This document shows, in pieces, positions 25,313 through 35,987 of a DNA stretch of 64,000 bases. Position 1 is the stretch's first letter; every line of letters starts with the position of its first letter. Below the pieces are notes generated by a model. That model saw only the letters and a list, made by a program, of their open reading frames with translations, did not search any database and had not been told where the DNA came from. Made by a program: the position numbers and the translations under genes. Source of the DNA: Paratinospora sagittata (lineage: Eukaryota > Streptophyta > Magnoliopsida > Ranunculales > Menispermaceae); the NCBI GenBank assembly GCA_035771175.1, contig CM069590.1:54488123-54552122 (forward strand), read 5' to 3'.

Positions 25313-25616
25313 AATAATAATAACAATTTGGGCATTTTTTTTATGGACAGGCTGACTATATAAATTCGGGGTTCTAAGACAGGAAATCATATTTTAAAAC
25401 ACTAAAAATGTATTGTAATTGGATGAATTAAAAACAGTTTGATGTTTTACTTAAAATAGCTTAATTTGTTAAAATAAAAACAGTGTTTTGAATTTTCTAG
25501 ATTATAGTTTTCTTTTCAAATCATAGGTCTAGCATGGCATCAATTTTCTCAACTTGATTCTATTGAAAACTAAATATAGTTATATTACATTTATCCAATA
25601 TATTAATATATTGGTG

Positions 25617-25905
25617 CCAACACAACATTAGTTCAAGGCAGGGGCATTGGGTTTGAAGGTCGCTAGTTCAAATTCGGATACGAAGCTTGTACAAGAAAAA
25701 ATTTAGTAATTTCAATTTTATCATCTTTGGTAAATCTTTTATTGGTATCGAATTTGTGTGTGGACTAGTCGGGTCATGAACCGGGTAGGCTGTCAACATA
25801 TCCATCGTGTATTCAAATATCCTATAGATTAAGGAAGGCCGGGTCTCCATCGGGTTTGGGGCCTTAGCAAGTTGTTTCTTTTATTTAAAAAAAAGAAGTA
25901 TATAT
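25617..25905 (+). mobile_element. Candidate tRNA-derived SINE
   Basis: The 5' end carries an A-box-like TTAGTTCAAGGCAGGGG and a B-box-like CTAGTTCAAATTCGG about 40 bp later. An A8 run lies at 25887-25894. An 11-bp direct repeat ATATATTGGTG flanks it (25606-25616 and 25906-25916). The repeat is partly TA low complexity, but its TTGGTG end is not. Family not identified. Confidence 0.55.
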
Positions 25906-25916
25906 ATATATTGGTG

Positions 25917-26966
25917 GGTATAATGTTAAATATAGTTATCGTGCTTGTAATTTTTTTTTAACCTTGAAATATTTGTATTGAATTACTTTCTTTAAAAAAC
26001 TAGAAGTTGTCCGTGTTTCAACATTTTTTTCACCTCTTAAGAAATTTATATATATAGATACTTGGTATCAGTTGAGGTTTGGTTTATTGTAGCACGAAAA
26101 CTAACATGTAAAAGATATCTCGATACCTTGAAAGAAATCGTGTTAAGATTACTTTAATAGAATTTCTTGGTGAACATAAGATAATCATAAGAAATTGTTT
26201 GGTTGGTAAGAGGTCCGATCATTTGCTCGTAGTTTGCATACTTCAAACTCGTTCAATTTTATTGCACTTTGCAAATATGGAGGCGACTGAAAAATGATAA
26301 TGAGAGATTAATATAAATAGAAATGACGGAAGGGACTCAGAGTGAGGGTGAACTTTTATAAAGGGCTTTTAGAAGTAAAAAACTTTTTGAAGATATTTGG
26401 TAATATCCATTTCACGCTAAAATGTGATGAAAAAAACAAATAAATAATTTTATACTTTTAAAAGAAACTAAACAAGACCTACGTTTTATCAAAAGTAAAA
26501 AAAAAGGTCAAGAAGTGCTTTTCAAAAAAGCTCTTATAAAAAGACTGTCTCAAACGGGTTCAAAGTCGTTGGTTTATTTCTTACTTGAGTCTCTTGAATC
26601 TGCTTAGAACTGCATAGGATTAATTATAAAAGAATGCATAAGGGCTATTTGCAAGTGCGATGTTAAGTATTAGTAGGAAGCTGACAGTGTACTTGGTAGC
26701 TTCTTCCTAGACAGGCAAGCTGTGTGCTCAAACACAATATTTTTCATTATAAAAGACTTGAACCGAACGGTTCACTAGTTGAGTTTGGAACTTAGCTCCT
26801 TACCACTCTAAAAAATCGTTCCCATCTCTGAAAAATCGTAGCACGTGAAATTTTATTGTTTATTGAAAAGTAACTATCGCATCACTCTCGCCCTCGGATA
26901 GAATTGTTTAATATCAATTTCGCTTTCCATGCGATTACACGTTTCAATTATCCAAATGTACGAAAA
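25917..26966. other. AT-rich intergenic DNA
   Basis: No gene or clear element. A stretch at about 26360-26550 has an inverted arrangement of GCTTTTAGAAG and AAAGCTCTTATA words, like a small hairpin element, but borders could not be fixed. Confidence 0.4.
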
Positions 26967-27595
26967 TAGAGGTGTGATTTTGGTCCACGACTTACTTCAG
27001 ATTGAATTTTTTAAAATTGTCCGATTTAAATTTATTTAGTTTGAATTAATTAGGTTAGTTAGGTTAATTTTACAGTTATAAATCTTATACTTAACACTAT
27101 TTTATTTTTTTTAAATACATTAAATTTTTTTAAAAATATAATATATAATTCTATCATTACTATTAAAACATAAAATATATTATTACATTTAATAAAAAAA
27201 ATACTAAAAGAGATTGACATAAAAAAAATTATATATTTTTCATTCAAAGCCTTTTTTAAAGTAATTTTTTTATGTACTTGTGCATCTAATTCTATGTATC
27301 TATTAATTAAATAAATAAAAATTAAAAGTAAGTTCAAAGGATATTATAATTATGTTTTTACATATTTAAAGCTTAGGGTTATAAAAAAAATAATAGTATT
27401 ACTCTCAAGTTCAGTTCGATTCGGTTCAGTTCGAATTAAATTTAATTTTTCAATGTCTAAACTGAAAATCGAACCAAACTGATCTATTTTTTCATTTCTT
27501 AAATTGAAAACTGAACCAAACTTCACAAAAACCGAACCAAACATAACCAATCACATCGATTTGGTTCAATTTTTCAATTTGGTCAAACACCCCTA
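26967..27595. mobile_element. hAT-like MITE (TAGAGGTGT terminal family)
   Basis: Left terminus TAGAGGTGTGATTTTGGTCC, right terminus GGTCAAACACCCCTA, so the ends are inverted repeats. Repeated GGTTCGGTT and AACCGAACC-type words lie in the body, and there are no coding sequences. Flanks TACGAAAA (26959-26966) and TATAAAAA (27596-27603) match at 6 of 8, suggesting a decayed 8-bp duplication as in hAT elements. It shares end sequences with the elements at 47767, 56417 and 62755. Confidence 0.55.
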
Positions 27596-29234
27596 TATAA
27601 AAATACAATAGTGATCCTAGGTGTTAATCAATGAGAGCAGTTAAATCCCATTAATAAGCTATTAACACTTTAATTATTAATACAATCTCATTTTAACATA
27701 CATACACTTTTTCTAGCCCAGCTAAAAACTAAAACATTTTAAATTATCCTTCCCCTAATCTACTAAATCACCACACAGCTATCTTGTGTCAGTGCTGATG
27801 CACAAAGTGTTGCTTGCATACTTCACCGCTTTAGTGGTGACACCATTGACAAACAGCGTCGAAGGAACATTGCTGGTAATCGATATATTCTATCATTTTC
27901 ATGTTTTCAAAATTACTGTATATTTTACATTCTATGAATACAAATGAAATATAATTGGACAGTTTAGGTCTTCGTGGTGGAACATCATTTGTTGTGCCTT
28001 ATTGCCTTAAATATAGAGGAAGATGTCAAATTCAGTATGAGATTTTGAAGTGTCTTTTTCTTTTCAAGTATACCCAAAGTTGGTGGAACTGAAAAATATA
28101 TTTAGTTATGTTGAGTGAAAAAGTCATTTCATCATATGCTTAAAACTTAGAAGGTGCAAGGCACTGTACTCTCAATTCCAGCTTCTTTAAAAGAGCATTA
28201 GTTATGATTTTTATTATTTTATAGTGAGTCAATATGATGATGTATATGTTGATGGGGATCAAAATTGTTGCAAACTTGCAATGTGAGATTGTCCAACTTC
28301 CAGACTCCCATACATAAGGATCAGCCGTGTTTCCTATGGTAATAGGATTTGAAATGATGGTAAGGTGGAAAAGTGAAGAAAAGAAGAAATTGTTAGGTAA
28401 GGGAGGAAATAGAAACTTTGTGCTCTTTAATAGAAACTTTGTGCTCTTTCCCTTGATTCAATGCTTTATTGGGAACTATAATGCCCAAACTATTACATTT
28501 TATAACACATCAAGCAAGTTAGATGCATGCTTGATTGCGTGCAGATATTCAAAAAATTATTTGCTCTTTTGTTCTCCATGCAGGCTGGCCAGGATGTCCT
28601 TTTTCTGAGTTTATAAATGAGTGGATGCATTAGCCATCCACTAGCCTTGGTTGCCTTTTACTGTTGGTATGGCCTCTGTTCTCTGCAATTCATGATAGTA
28701 ACTTTCTTTTGAAATATTTAAATCAAATTCATACTACCCACTTTTATTGACATTAAAGTCTGCTTTTCATTGTGAAACTTCAGAGTAGCTAATTATGCCT
28801 AATCCCTTTTTTTTGGTCAACTTAATTATACCTAATCTGGTCATCGTACCCCCCCCCCCCCCCCACCCCACTGCGTGCGTTCTCCTCTTTGTGATTTCCC
28901 TCCATCACCTGGCACTTATATCCAAATGAGATGTCTTGCTTAATTGTGGAATCAGTGCTTGTTTTTCTGTATGTACTAAAAGCATGAGATACCTGCTTGA
29001 CTCGTGCTCTTGAACTTGGGGCCAGGCTTGAATTGACTCACTACAGTACAGCAGAATAATTAAATCCCTTTTTCTGTCTATATTATTCTAGGAATCAAAC
29101 CCCTTCCTTTATGAACAACTATGGGTATGCGCTATATACCCCTCAGCATTACAGATGTTTCTCATAAGGATTTAGCTTTCTTTATTCACCATCCTCTTTT
29201 GTTCTTCCAGTAAGAGAATTTCTCATCAAGGGTC
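27596..29234. other. Region left of the copia insertion; possible exon remnants
   Basis: No gene is established. One short segment at about 27790-27872 reads ADAQSVACILHRFSGDTID, then KQRRRNIAG, between plausible acceptor and donor sites, and may be an exon of something I do not recognise. The tandem phrase AGAAACTTTGTGCTCTTT occurs twice near 28412-28450. A run of 16 C lies at 28849-28864. Confidence 0.35.
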
Positions 29235-29802
29235 TGATGGGGTCCACCTCATCCTGTAGCAAACAAGATTCTCGTGGTTTGCATGGGAGGCATGCATGAC
29301 GGAAACGGCGACAATCTTCACGTGGGCTATGCGTGGGATGCGTGGGATGCGTGAGAAGGAAGCAAGCTTCACGTGGGAAGCTCCAAAATAATTACAGAAA
29401 AGCCCATGTTTAAACTCCTATAAATAGAGCCTTAATTTCATTCTTCAAAATCATCTGAGAGATCAAATATTCAGAGAGATCTAATTCTAGAGATCTAGAG
29501 AGCCTCAAAGAGAGTTTCTTTGAGAAGAAAAAGTGTGAGCCAATTTGTGAAGTGTTATCCACAAATTGAAGATACATAATTAGTGTATATTTGTGAGAGA
29601 TCCACCGAAAGGTAAAGTTTGTAATCTCATTTGATTATAGTAGAAGTTTCTAAGCGGCCTACGGGTCCCGTGGTTTTTACCTCATCTTTGGAGGGTTTTT
29701 CACGCTAAAATCTTTTGGTGTTATCTTTGTTGTATTTTTAGTTTGGGAAATTGTCCTGGGATTGTAGAATTTATTTCTTTACATCCATCGTTTTTCCCAA
29801 CA
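29235..29802 (+). repeat. 5' LTR of the copia element
   Basis: TG..CA-bounded (TGATGGGG to CCCAACA). A TATA box TATAAATA at 29419-29426 marks the Pol II promoter, so U3 is roughly the first 210 bases and R/U5 the remainder. U3 carries several CACGTGGG motifs and a GTGGGATGC repeat, possible stress or ABA response sites. Confidence 0.95.
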
Positions 29803-29805
29803 AAG

Positions 29806-29816
29806 TGGTATCAGAG
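29806..29816 (+). promoter_or_regulatory. Primer-binding site (initiator tRNA-Met)
   Basis: TGGTATCAGAG three bases after the 5' LTR is complementary to the 3' end of plant initiator tRNA-Met, the usual primer for copia minus-strand synthesis. Confidence 0.93.
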
Positions 29817-29857
29817 ACTGGGTCGTTTTCAGCAAAGGTACGGTTCATACATATATT

Positions 29858-29988
29858 ACTATTCACGTATACGTCACTATTTAGAATAGTAATACTATTC
29901 ATAGAATACTATTCATGGAGCACTATTCACAAGGGCACTATTCATATAGTACTATTCACAAGGGGTAGTATTCATTGAGTACTATTCA
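29858..29988 (+). repeat. ACTATTCA tandem motif in the copia leader
   Basis: Seven exact ACTATTCA octamers start at 29858, 29894, 29908, 29922, 29937, 29951 and 29981, with a one-mismatch copy at 29967. From 29894 on, spacing is mostly 14-15 bp. It sits in the untranslated leader between the primer-binding site and the gag start at 30038. Confidence 0.85.
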
Positions 29989-30037
29989 TCGTCGGAAAAG
30001 TGTCAAGCTCCGCGAAACCTGTTGACTGACGACTCAA

Positions 30038-33000
30038 ATGGAGGAGAGCACAAGCAATATGTACACAGGCAATATGATCAGGTTGACTGCATTTAATTAT
30101 GCAATTTGGAAGCCGAAGATGGAGGATCTTTTATACATTAAAGATCTGTGGAAGCCGATTATAATGCCGAAGGAGGAAGCTGTGACTACAACTTCAACAG
30201 ATGACAAGACATCAAAAACAACCAGCACAGACACTGATTGGGTCGTGCTGAACCGAAAGTGTGCTGCTCAAATCAGACAATGGATCGACAAGAGCATTTT
30301 CCAAAATTTTGCTAATGAACACGATGCTTACGTTCTTTGGCAAAAGTTGGAGACAATGTATGCGAGGACAACCGTACAGAATAAAGCTAATCTGATACGA
30401 CGATTAGTCAATTTGAAGTATAAAGATGGAAGCAGCGTATCGGAACACATGAGTGAGTTCCAAGGCATTGTAGATCAACTCAACTCTATGATGATGATCG
30501 TAGATGACGAGCTACAAGCGTTGTTGTTGACGAGTTCTCTACCAAAAAGTTGGGACACTCTAGTTGTGTCAGTTAATAACTCAGCTCCTGGCGGCAAGCT
30601 TACCATGGAAATGGTAAAAGACAGAATGTTGAACGAAGAGTCTCGACGAAAAGACAATGGTTATACTCCTGAAACTGAAGCACTTGTCATGGAAAAACAA
30701 GACAAGCAAGAATGGCACGGAAGGAGTAAAAGCAGATATCCTCGTAACCAAAGTCAGCAAAGAGGACGCTCGAAGTCCAGATCGTGGCATGACAAGAAGT
30801 GTCATCACTGCGGCAAGCCCGGACACTTCATTCGAGAATGTCGAAAGTTAAAGGCGGAACGATCTAGAAATCCAGAAGCAGAAACCCGAACAAATGACAC
30901 TGCAACTCTCACTGAAGAAGTCGTCATTGTTCGAGATGCTGATTATGTCAACCTTGCAAGTCAAGACTCTACATGGGTAGTTGACTCAGGTGCGTCCTAC
31001 CATGTCACCTCACGACGAGATTTCTTCTCAGCCTACACGCAAGGTGATTTCGGACGAGTGAGGATGGGAAATGATGATGCATCCAAAATTATCGGCATCG
31101 GTAATATTTATTTAGAAACTAACCTTGGATACAGGTTACTCTTGAAAGATGTGAGACATGTTCCAGATATCCGCCTCAATTTGATCTCCACTGGAATGCT
31201 TGATGACGATGGCTACAATAATAACTTTGGTGAAGGAAAATGGAAGCTCACCAAAGGAAACTTGGTAGTAACTAGAGGCAAGAAAGATACATCACTCTAC
31301 CACACAGTAGCCAAGCTGTGTAAAGAAGAAGTAAATACCATGAGGAAAGAAGTTCCCACCGAGTTATGGCATAAGCGGCTCGGCCACATGAGTGAAAAGG
31401 GTCTCAGAATTCTTTCCAAGAAGGAGCACTTGCCAGGAATGACAGGTACATCTTTACGTACTTGTGTTGATTGTATTATGGGTAAACAACATAGAGTTGC
31501 ATTTCATAGTTCCCCACCATCTAGAAAGGCAAATATTCTAGATTTAATACACACAGATGTCTGTACAATGAGTTGTAAGACACTAGGAGGTGCTCACTAT
31601 TTTGTGACTTTTATTGATGATCACTCTAGAAAAGTGTGGGCCATTGCTTTGAAAACTAAAGATCAAGTGCAGGAAGTTTTCAAGCAATTTCATGTAAAAG
31701 TTGAGAGAGAAACTGGCAGACGATTGAAGTGTGTACGATCAGACAATGGCGGTGAGTATCGAGGATCATTCGAAGAGTACTGCAGAAATTTCGGCATCAG
31801 GCTGGAAAAAACGGTACCAAAGACACCTCAACACAACGGTGTCGCAGAGAGGATGAACATAACCATTTGTGAAAGAGTCAGATGTATGCTCTCAAATGCA
31901 AAACTGCCAAACTCCTATTGGGGGGAGGCAATGAGGACAGCGGTCGATTTAATCAACCTTTCTCCATCAGTTCCACTGAACTACGACGTACCAGAAAAGG
32001 TTTGGACGGGGAAAGACGTTTCTCACATCCCTAGAGACGAAAGGTCCAAGCTGGATGGAAAAGCGAAGCAGTGTATCTTTGTGGGATATTCCCATGAAGA
32101 ATTCGGCTACAGACTTTGGGATCCTGTCAACAAAAGGATTGTCAGAAGCAGAGACGTGGTGTTTCTTGAAGATCAGACGATCGAGGATTTTCAGAAACCT
32201 GAGAAGCCACAATCAGAAGAACTTCCAGTGAATCTGGAACCAGTCTCTCCATCAACAAATTCAGATGACAAGGAAGCTGCACCAGATACTGATGATAATG
32301 TTCCACCAGCTCAAAGTTCAGAACAAGAACAAGTTCCTGAACAAATTCCTGAACAAGTTCCTGAACAAGTCCAAACAGAAGCACAGCTAAGGAGATCTAC
32401 CAGAGAGCGACAACCAAGTCAAAGATATCCTCCTAGTGACTATGTGATGCTCACTGACGGGGGAGAACCGGAGAGCTATACCGAAGCTATCACTGACCAG
32501 CATAAGACTGAGTGGATGAAAGCCATGCAGGAAGAAATGAAATCTCTGCATGAAAACCACACATTTGACTTGGTGAAATTACCGCAGGGAAAGAAAGCCC
32601 TCAAGAATAAGTGGGTGTACAGAATCAAAAGCGAAGAAGGTAGCTCGCAACCTCGATACAAAGCAAGATTGGTTGTGAAAGGGTTCGGACAGAAGAAAGG
32701 CGTTGACTTCGATGAAATCTTCTCACCAGTGGTAAAAATGTCTTCAATCCGAGTTGTTCTTGGCTTGGCAGCTAGTCTTAATCTGGAGGTTGGACAACTT
32801 GATGTAAAAACCGCATTTTTACATGGTGATCTCGACGAGGAAATCTATATGGAGCAGCCTGAAGGTTTCCAAGTCAAAAGAAAAGAGAAGCTGGTATGCA
32901 GGCTAAAGAAGAGTCTGTATGGTTTGAAACAAGCACCGCGGCAGTGGTATAAAAAGTTTGACTCGTTCATGGAGCAAACGGAGTACAACCGAACGACAGC

Positions 33001-34033
33001 TGATCACTGCGTCTTCATCAAGAAATTCTCTGATGGTGATTTTATTATTCTTTTGCTTTATGTTGATGATATGTTAATTGTAGGCCAAGATATTGGCAAG
33101 ATTAACACGTTAAAGAAAGAGTTGAGCAAGTCTTTTGCCATGAAAAACTTAGGACCCGCAAAACAAATTCTTGGCATGAAGATTGTTCGTGACAGGAAGA
33201 ACAAGAAACTTTGGCTATCTCAAGAAAAGTATATTGAGAAAGTTTTAGAGCGGTTCAACATGAGCAAAGCTAAACCTGTTAGTTCTCCACTGGCAAGCCA
33301 CTTCAAGCTTAATGCGAGCCAGTGTCCTTCAAGCGAAGAAGAAATATCAGAGATAAGCAAGGTACCTTATGCATCGGTAGTTGGCAGTCTAATGTACGCT
33401 ATGGTATGCACCAGACCAGACATTGCTCATGTTGTTGGTGTTGTGAGCCGATTTCTATCAAATCCTGGAAAGGAACATTGGACAGCAGTCAAATGGATAC
33501 TCAGGTATCTTAGAGGTACTTCTAGTCATTGTTTATGTTTTGGTAATGATAAATCTGTATTAGAAGGATTTACAGATTCAGATATGGCTGGTGACGTGGA
33601 TACGAGAAAGTCGATATCCGGGTACCTAATAACCTTTGCAGGGGGAGCTGTCTCATGGCAATCACGATTACAGAAGTGTATTGCCTTAAGTACCACAGAA
33701 GCAGAGTACATTGCAATCACTGAAGGTTGTAAGGAGATCTTGTGGATGAAAAAGTTCCTACAAGAATTGCAGCAGAACCAAGAAAAATATGTTCTTTATT
33801 GCGACAGTCAATGCGCAATTCACCTCAGCAAGAACTCAACCTTCCATTCAAGGTCCAAGCACATCGACGTAAGGTATCATTGGATTCGTGATGTGCTGGA
33901 AAATAAACTGTTGCAAGTTGAGAAGATCCACACTAATGACAACGGGGCAGATATGATGACGAAGTCTCTGACCAGAGAAAAGCTTGCTATCTGTAGAGAG
34001 ATTGCCGGTGTGGAAGAGCCATATTCCACATGA
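30038..34033 (+). CDS. Copia gag-pol polyprotein, 1331 residues, intact
   Basis: Single open frame encoding the retrotransposon's capsid and enzymes, cleaved by its own protease. A Gag (UBN2-type) region occupies about 1-240. A CCHC zinc knuckle (CHHCGKPGHFIREC) lies near 252-265. The aspartic protease motif VVDSGASYH is near 314. A GAG-pre-integrase zinc-binding segment (WHKRLGHMS) is near 445. Integrase has its D,D,E residues in HTDV (about 506), SDNGGEY (about 568) and HNGVAE (about 605). Reverse transcriptase YVDDM is near 1008. RNase H has TDSDMAGD near 1179 and STTEAEYIA. No stops or frameshifts. The stop overlaps the start of the polypurine tract. Gag and pol share one frame, as in most plant copia elements. 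Confidence 0.97.
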   Translation: MEESTSNMYTGNMIRLTAFNYAIWKPKMEDLLYIKDLWKPIIMPKEEAVTTTSTDDKTSKTTSTDTDWVVLNRKCAAQIRQWIDKSIFQNFANEHDAYVLWQKLETMYARTTVQNKANLIRRLVNLKYKDGSSVSEHMSEFQGIVDQLNSMMMIVDDELQALLLTSSLPKSWDTLVVSVNNSAPGGKLTMEMVKDRMLNEESRRKDNGYTPETEALVMEKQDKQEWHGRSKSRYPRNQSQQRGRSKSRSWHDKKCHHCGKPGHFIRECRKLKAERSRNPEAETRTNDTATLTEEVVIVRDADYVNLASQDSTWVVDSGASYHVTSRRDFFSAYTQGDFGRVRMGNDDASKIIGIGNIYLETNLGYRLLLKDVRHVPDIRLNLISTGMLDDDGYNNNFGEGKWKLTKGNLVVTRGKKDTSLYHTVAKLCKEEVNTMRKEVPTELWHKRLGHMSEKGLRILSKKEHLPGMTGTSLRTCVDCIMGKQHRVAFHSSPPSRKANILDLIHTDVCTMSCKTLGGAHYFVTFIDDHSRKVWAIALKTKDQVQEVFKQFHVKVERETGRRLKCVRSDNGGEYRGSFEEYCRNFGIRLEKTVPKTPQHNGVAERMNITICERVRCMLSNAKLPNSYWGEAMRTAVDLINLSPSVPLNYDVPEKVWTGKDVSHIPRDERSKLDGKAKQCIFVGYSHEEFGYRLWDPVNKRIVRSRDVVFLEDQTIEDFQKPEKPQSEELPVNLEPVSPSTNSDDKEAAPDTDDNVPPAQSSEQEQVPEQIPEQVPEQVQTEAQLRRSTRERQPSQRYPPSDYVMLTDGGEPESYTEAITDQHKTEWMKAMQEEMKSLHENHTFDLVKLPQGKKALKNKWVYRIKSEEGSSQPRYKARLVVKGFGQKKGVDFDEIFSPVVKMSSIRVVLGLAASLNLEVGQLDVKTAFLHGDLDEEIYMEQPEGFQVKRKEKLVCRLKKSLYGLKQAPRQWYKKFDSFMEQTEYNRTTADHCVFIKKFSDGDFIILLLYVDDMLIVGQDIGKINTLKKELSKSFAMKNLGPAKQILGMKIVRDRKNKKLWLSQEKYIEKVLERFNMSKAKPVSSPLASHFKLNASQCPSSEEEISEISKVPYASVVGSLMYAMVCTRPDIAHVVGVVSRFLSNPGKEHWTAVKWILRYLRGTSSHCLCFGNDKSVLEGFTDSDMAGDVDTRKSISGYLITFAGGAVSWQSRLQKCIALSTTEAEYIAITEGCKEILWMKKFLQELQQNQEKYVLYCDSQCAIHLSKNSTFHSRSKHIDVRYHWIRDVLENKLLQVEKIHTNDNGADMMTKSLTREKLAICREIAGVEEPYST

Positions 34034-34049
34034 GGTGGAGGGGGAGATT
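34033..34049 (+). promoter_or_regulatory. Polypurine tract
   Basis: Purine-rich AGGTGGAGGGGGAGATT immediately before the 3' LTR, the primer for plus-strand DNA synthesis. Confidence 0.9.
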
Positions 34050-34617
34050 TGATGGGGTCCACCTCATCCTGTAGCAAACAAGATTCTCGTGGTTTGCATG
34101 GGAGGCATGCATGACGGAAACGGCAACAATCTTCACGTGGGCTATGCGTGGGATGCGTGGGATGCATGAGAAGGAAGCAAGCTTCACGTGGGAAGCTCCA
34201 AAATAATTACAGAAAAGCCCATGTTTAAACTCCTATAAATAGAGCCTTAATTTCATTCTTCAAAATCATCTGAGAGATCAAATATTCAGAGAGATCTAAT
34301 TCTAGAGATCTAGAGAGCCTCAAAGAGAGTTTCTTTGAGAAGAAAAAGTGTGAGCCAATTTGTGAAGTGTTATCCACAAATTGAAGATACATAATTAGTG
34401 TATATTTGTGAGAGATCCACCGAAAGGTAAAGTTTGTAATCTCATTTGATTATAGTAGAAGTTTCTAAGCGGCCTACGGGTCCCGTGGTTTTTACCTCAT
34501 CTTTGGAGGGTTTTTCACGCTAAAATCTTTTGGTGTTATCTTTGTTGTATTTTTAGTTTGGAAAATTGTCCTGGGATTGTAGAATTTATTTCTTTACATC
34601 CATCGTTTTTCCCAACA
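34050..34617 (+). repeat. 3' LTR of the copia element
   Basis: 568 bp, the same length as the 5' LTR with three apparent substitutions and no indels by visual comparison. Ends CCCAACA, followed by the GGGTC duplication. Confidence 0.95.
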
Positions 34618-35012
34618 GGGTCAACAAAGGCATACATGCATTGGTCGGCAGGATGCGACCGTCATGAATTAAGATGAGTAAGCTGAGGTTAAAGAACTAA
34701 GAAGAGGGAAGGAATTAGTGTGCTTCCATCTTGCCACTTTCTGATATTCTAAAATGCTGTTGCTTGACCTATTAGGTAGTAATCCAATTTTGACATTTGA
34801 GAAGTTAAGACTAAATAAGTGGCAACCAAAAATAAATCCCTTCTAATGCCCACCTGGTACGTTGTTTACTAAAACTCTATATTGCATAGCCTCTCGCCCC
34901 GTACCATTGTCAGTATTTTTCAGATAGTAACGGTCTTGTTATCACGAACACTTGGATACAAAACTTGACATAAAATTTGATTAATGGTAATACTAAGTAT
35001 TTGTCTTGTCAG

Positions 35013-35262
35013 CTGTTGAGCATTAAAGGTCTTGGTTTGCCAAGCTGCTGGTGAGCCGTTGGACTTCAATGGGTATATTTCTAAAACTTTTATTTTTGAG
35101 GTTGGTATTCTCTCAACACTTTCATCCGTCAGCTGCTTTCAGGCTCGGTTTCTTTTTGCATTGAGGCGCCTTACTTCTCCTAATGGTGTACTTCACTCGG
35201 AGCAATCAAGCTTGTACCATCAGTCTAGATACATGGGCTGGTCAGTCGGTGGAGTTCTTTAG
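35013..35262 (+). pseudogene. Possible remnant of a SAL/HAL2-like bisphosphate phosphatase (C-terminal pieces)
   Basis: After an acceptor-like CTTGTCAG, the frame reads VLVCQAAGEPLDFNG, resembling the C-terminal EAGG..TDWxG segment of plant inositol monophosphatase / PAP phosphatase-like proteins. After a second acceptor (GCTTTCAG, 35142), RRLTSPNGVLHSEQSSLYHQ resembles the following ERR..FPSGGVL..NGxLHNQ segment. The two pieces are not in phase and a stop precedes the first, so this would be a decayed gene. The match is from memory and weak. The retrotransposon lies 0.4 kb to the left. The rest of 34623-35987 shows nothing else, apart from probable 3' UTR of the CRM gene at its right end. 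Confidence 0.33.
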
Positions 35263-35987
35263 AATTAAGAGCTGCAGGTTTGCTGTACATTACCCCTCAA
35301 CCCACTGGTTGTTTCGGAAACTTTTTCAGTAGGCTTACCTTTGATTTTTTTTCGTAATTTGGTAGTGTCTTCTGTAAGTTTGGCAACGACGCTTGTGAAG
35401 ATTTGTCAGGTTTTTCTTTGATAAGAGATTTGTGAGTTCGTTGCCTTTGCCACTAGAACTTTTTTGGACAAAAGTCATAATGCAATCAGTTACTATTACC
35501 TAGAACACAAGCATAACTTGATTAAATTGGCTGCAGTACAACTCCATTATCCTTGGAGTGCATCCGCATTTATACTGTGTAAAGTTTTTATTAGCCAAAA
35601 CCAAAAAATACAAAAAAGTAACATAACTCCTCAAATTTGAACAATGCAAGTTGCAACCAAGTTCCTTCATGATAGACACACACCTCTAATCGTTTACATA
35701 CTTGCTCATATCTTGAACAAACAAGGAAAGATACCCAGCATAGTCATAAGAAACTCATGGTTTAGGTGGATTCCCTCAGTGATCTCAAAGAACAATTGAA
35801 AGATGTCAGCAGTAGCGTAATGTATCTCTGGTTCAACTCGGAAAAATCATTGCTTCCATTGCCAGAGGCAAGCTGCATTTGCCCCCTCCGTGATCCTGAT
35901 ATGCTGTCACAAATGCATTCATCCAATGATATCGTTTTCCAACTTTTAGATTAAAACGTGAGGAAACATGGAGATGCTCAATACATT

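Larger units (their letters stand above)
29235..34617 (+). mobile_element. Complete Ty1-copia LTR retrotransposon, intact
   Basis: 5,383-bp element with two 568-bp LTRs, a tRNA-iMet primer-binding site, one uninterrupted gag-pol frame and a polypurine tract. A perfect 5-bp target duplication GGGTC flanks it (29230-29234 and 34618-34622). By eye the LTRs differ at three positions (a G/A near 29310, a G/A near 29360 and a G/A near 29753), so insertion is recent. Domain order protease, integrase, RT, RNase H is diagnostic of copia. Lineage looks Tork/TAR-like, which is inference. All parts needed for autonomous transposition are visibly present. Confidence 0.97.
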
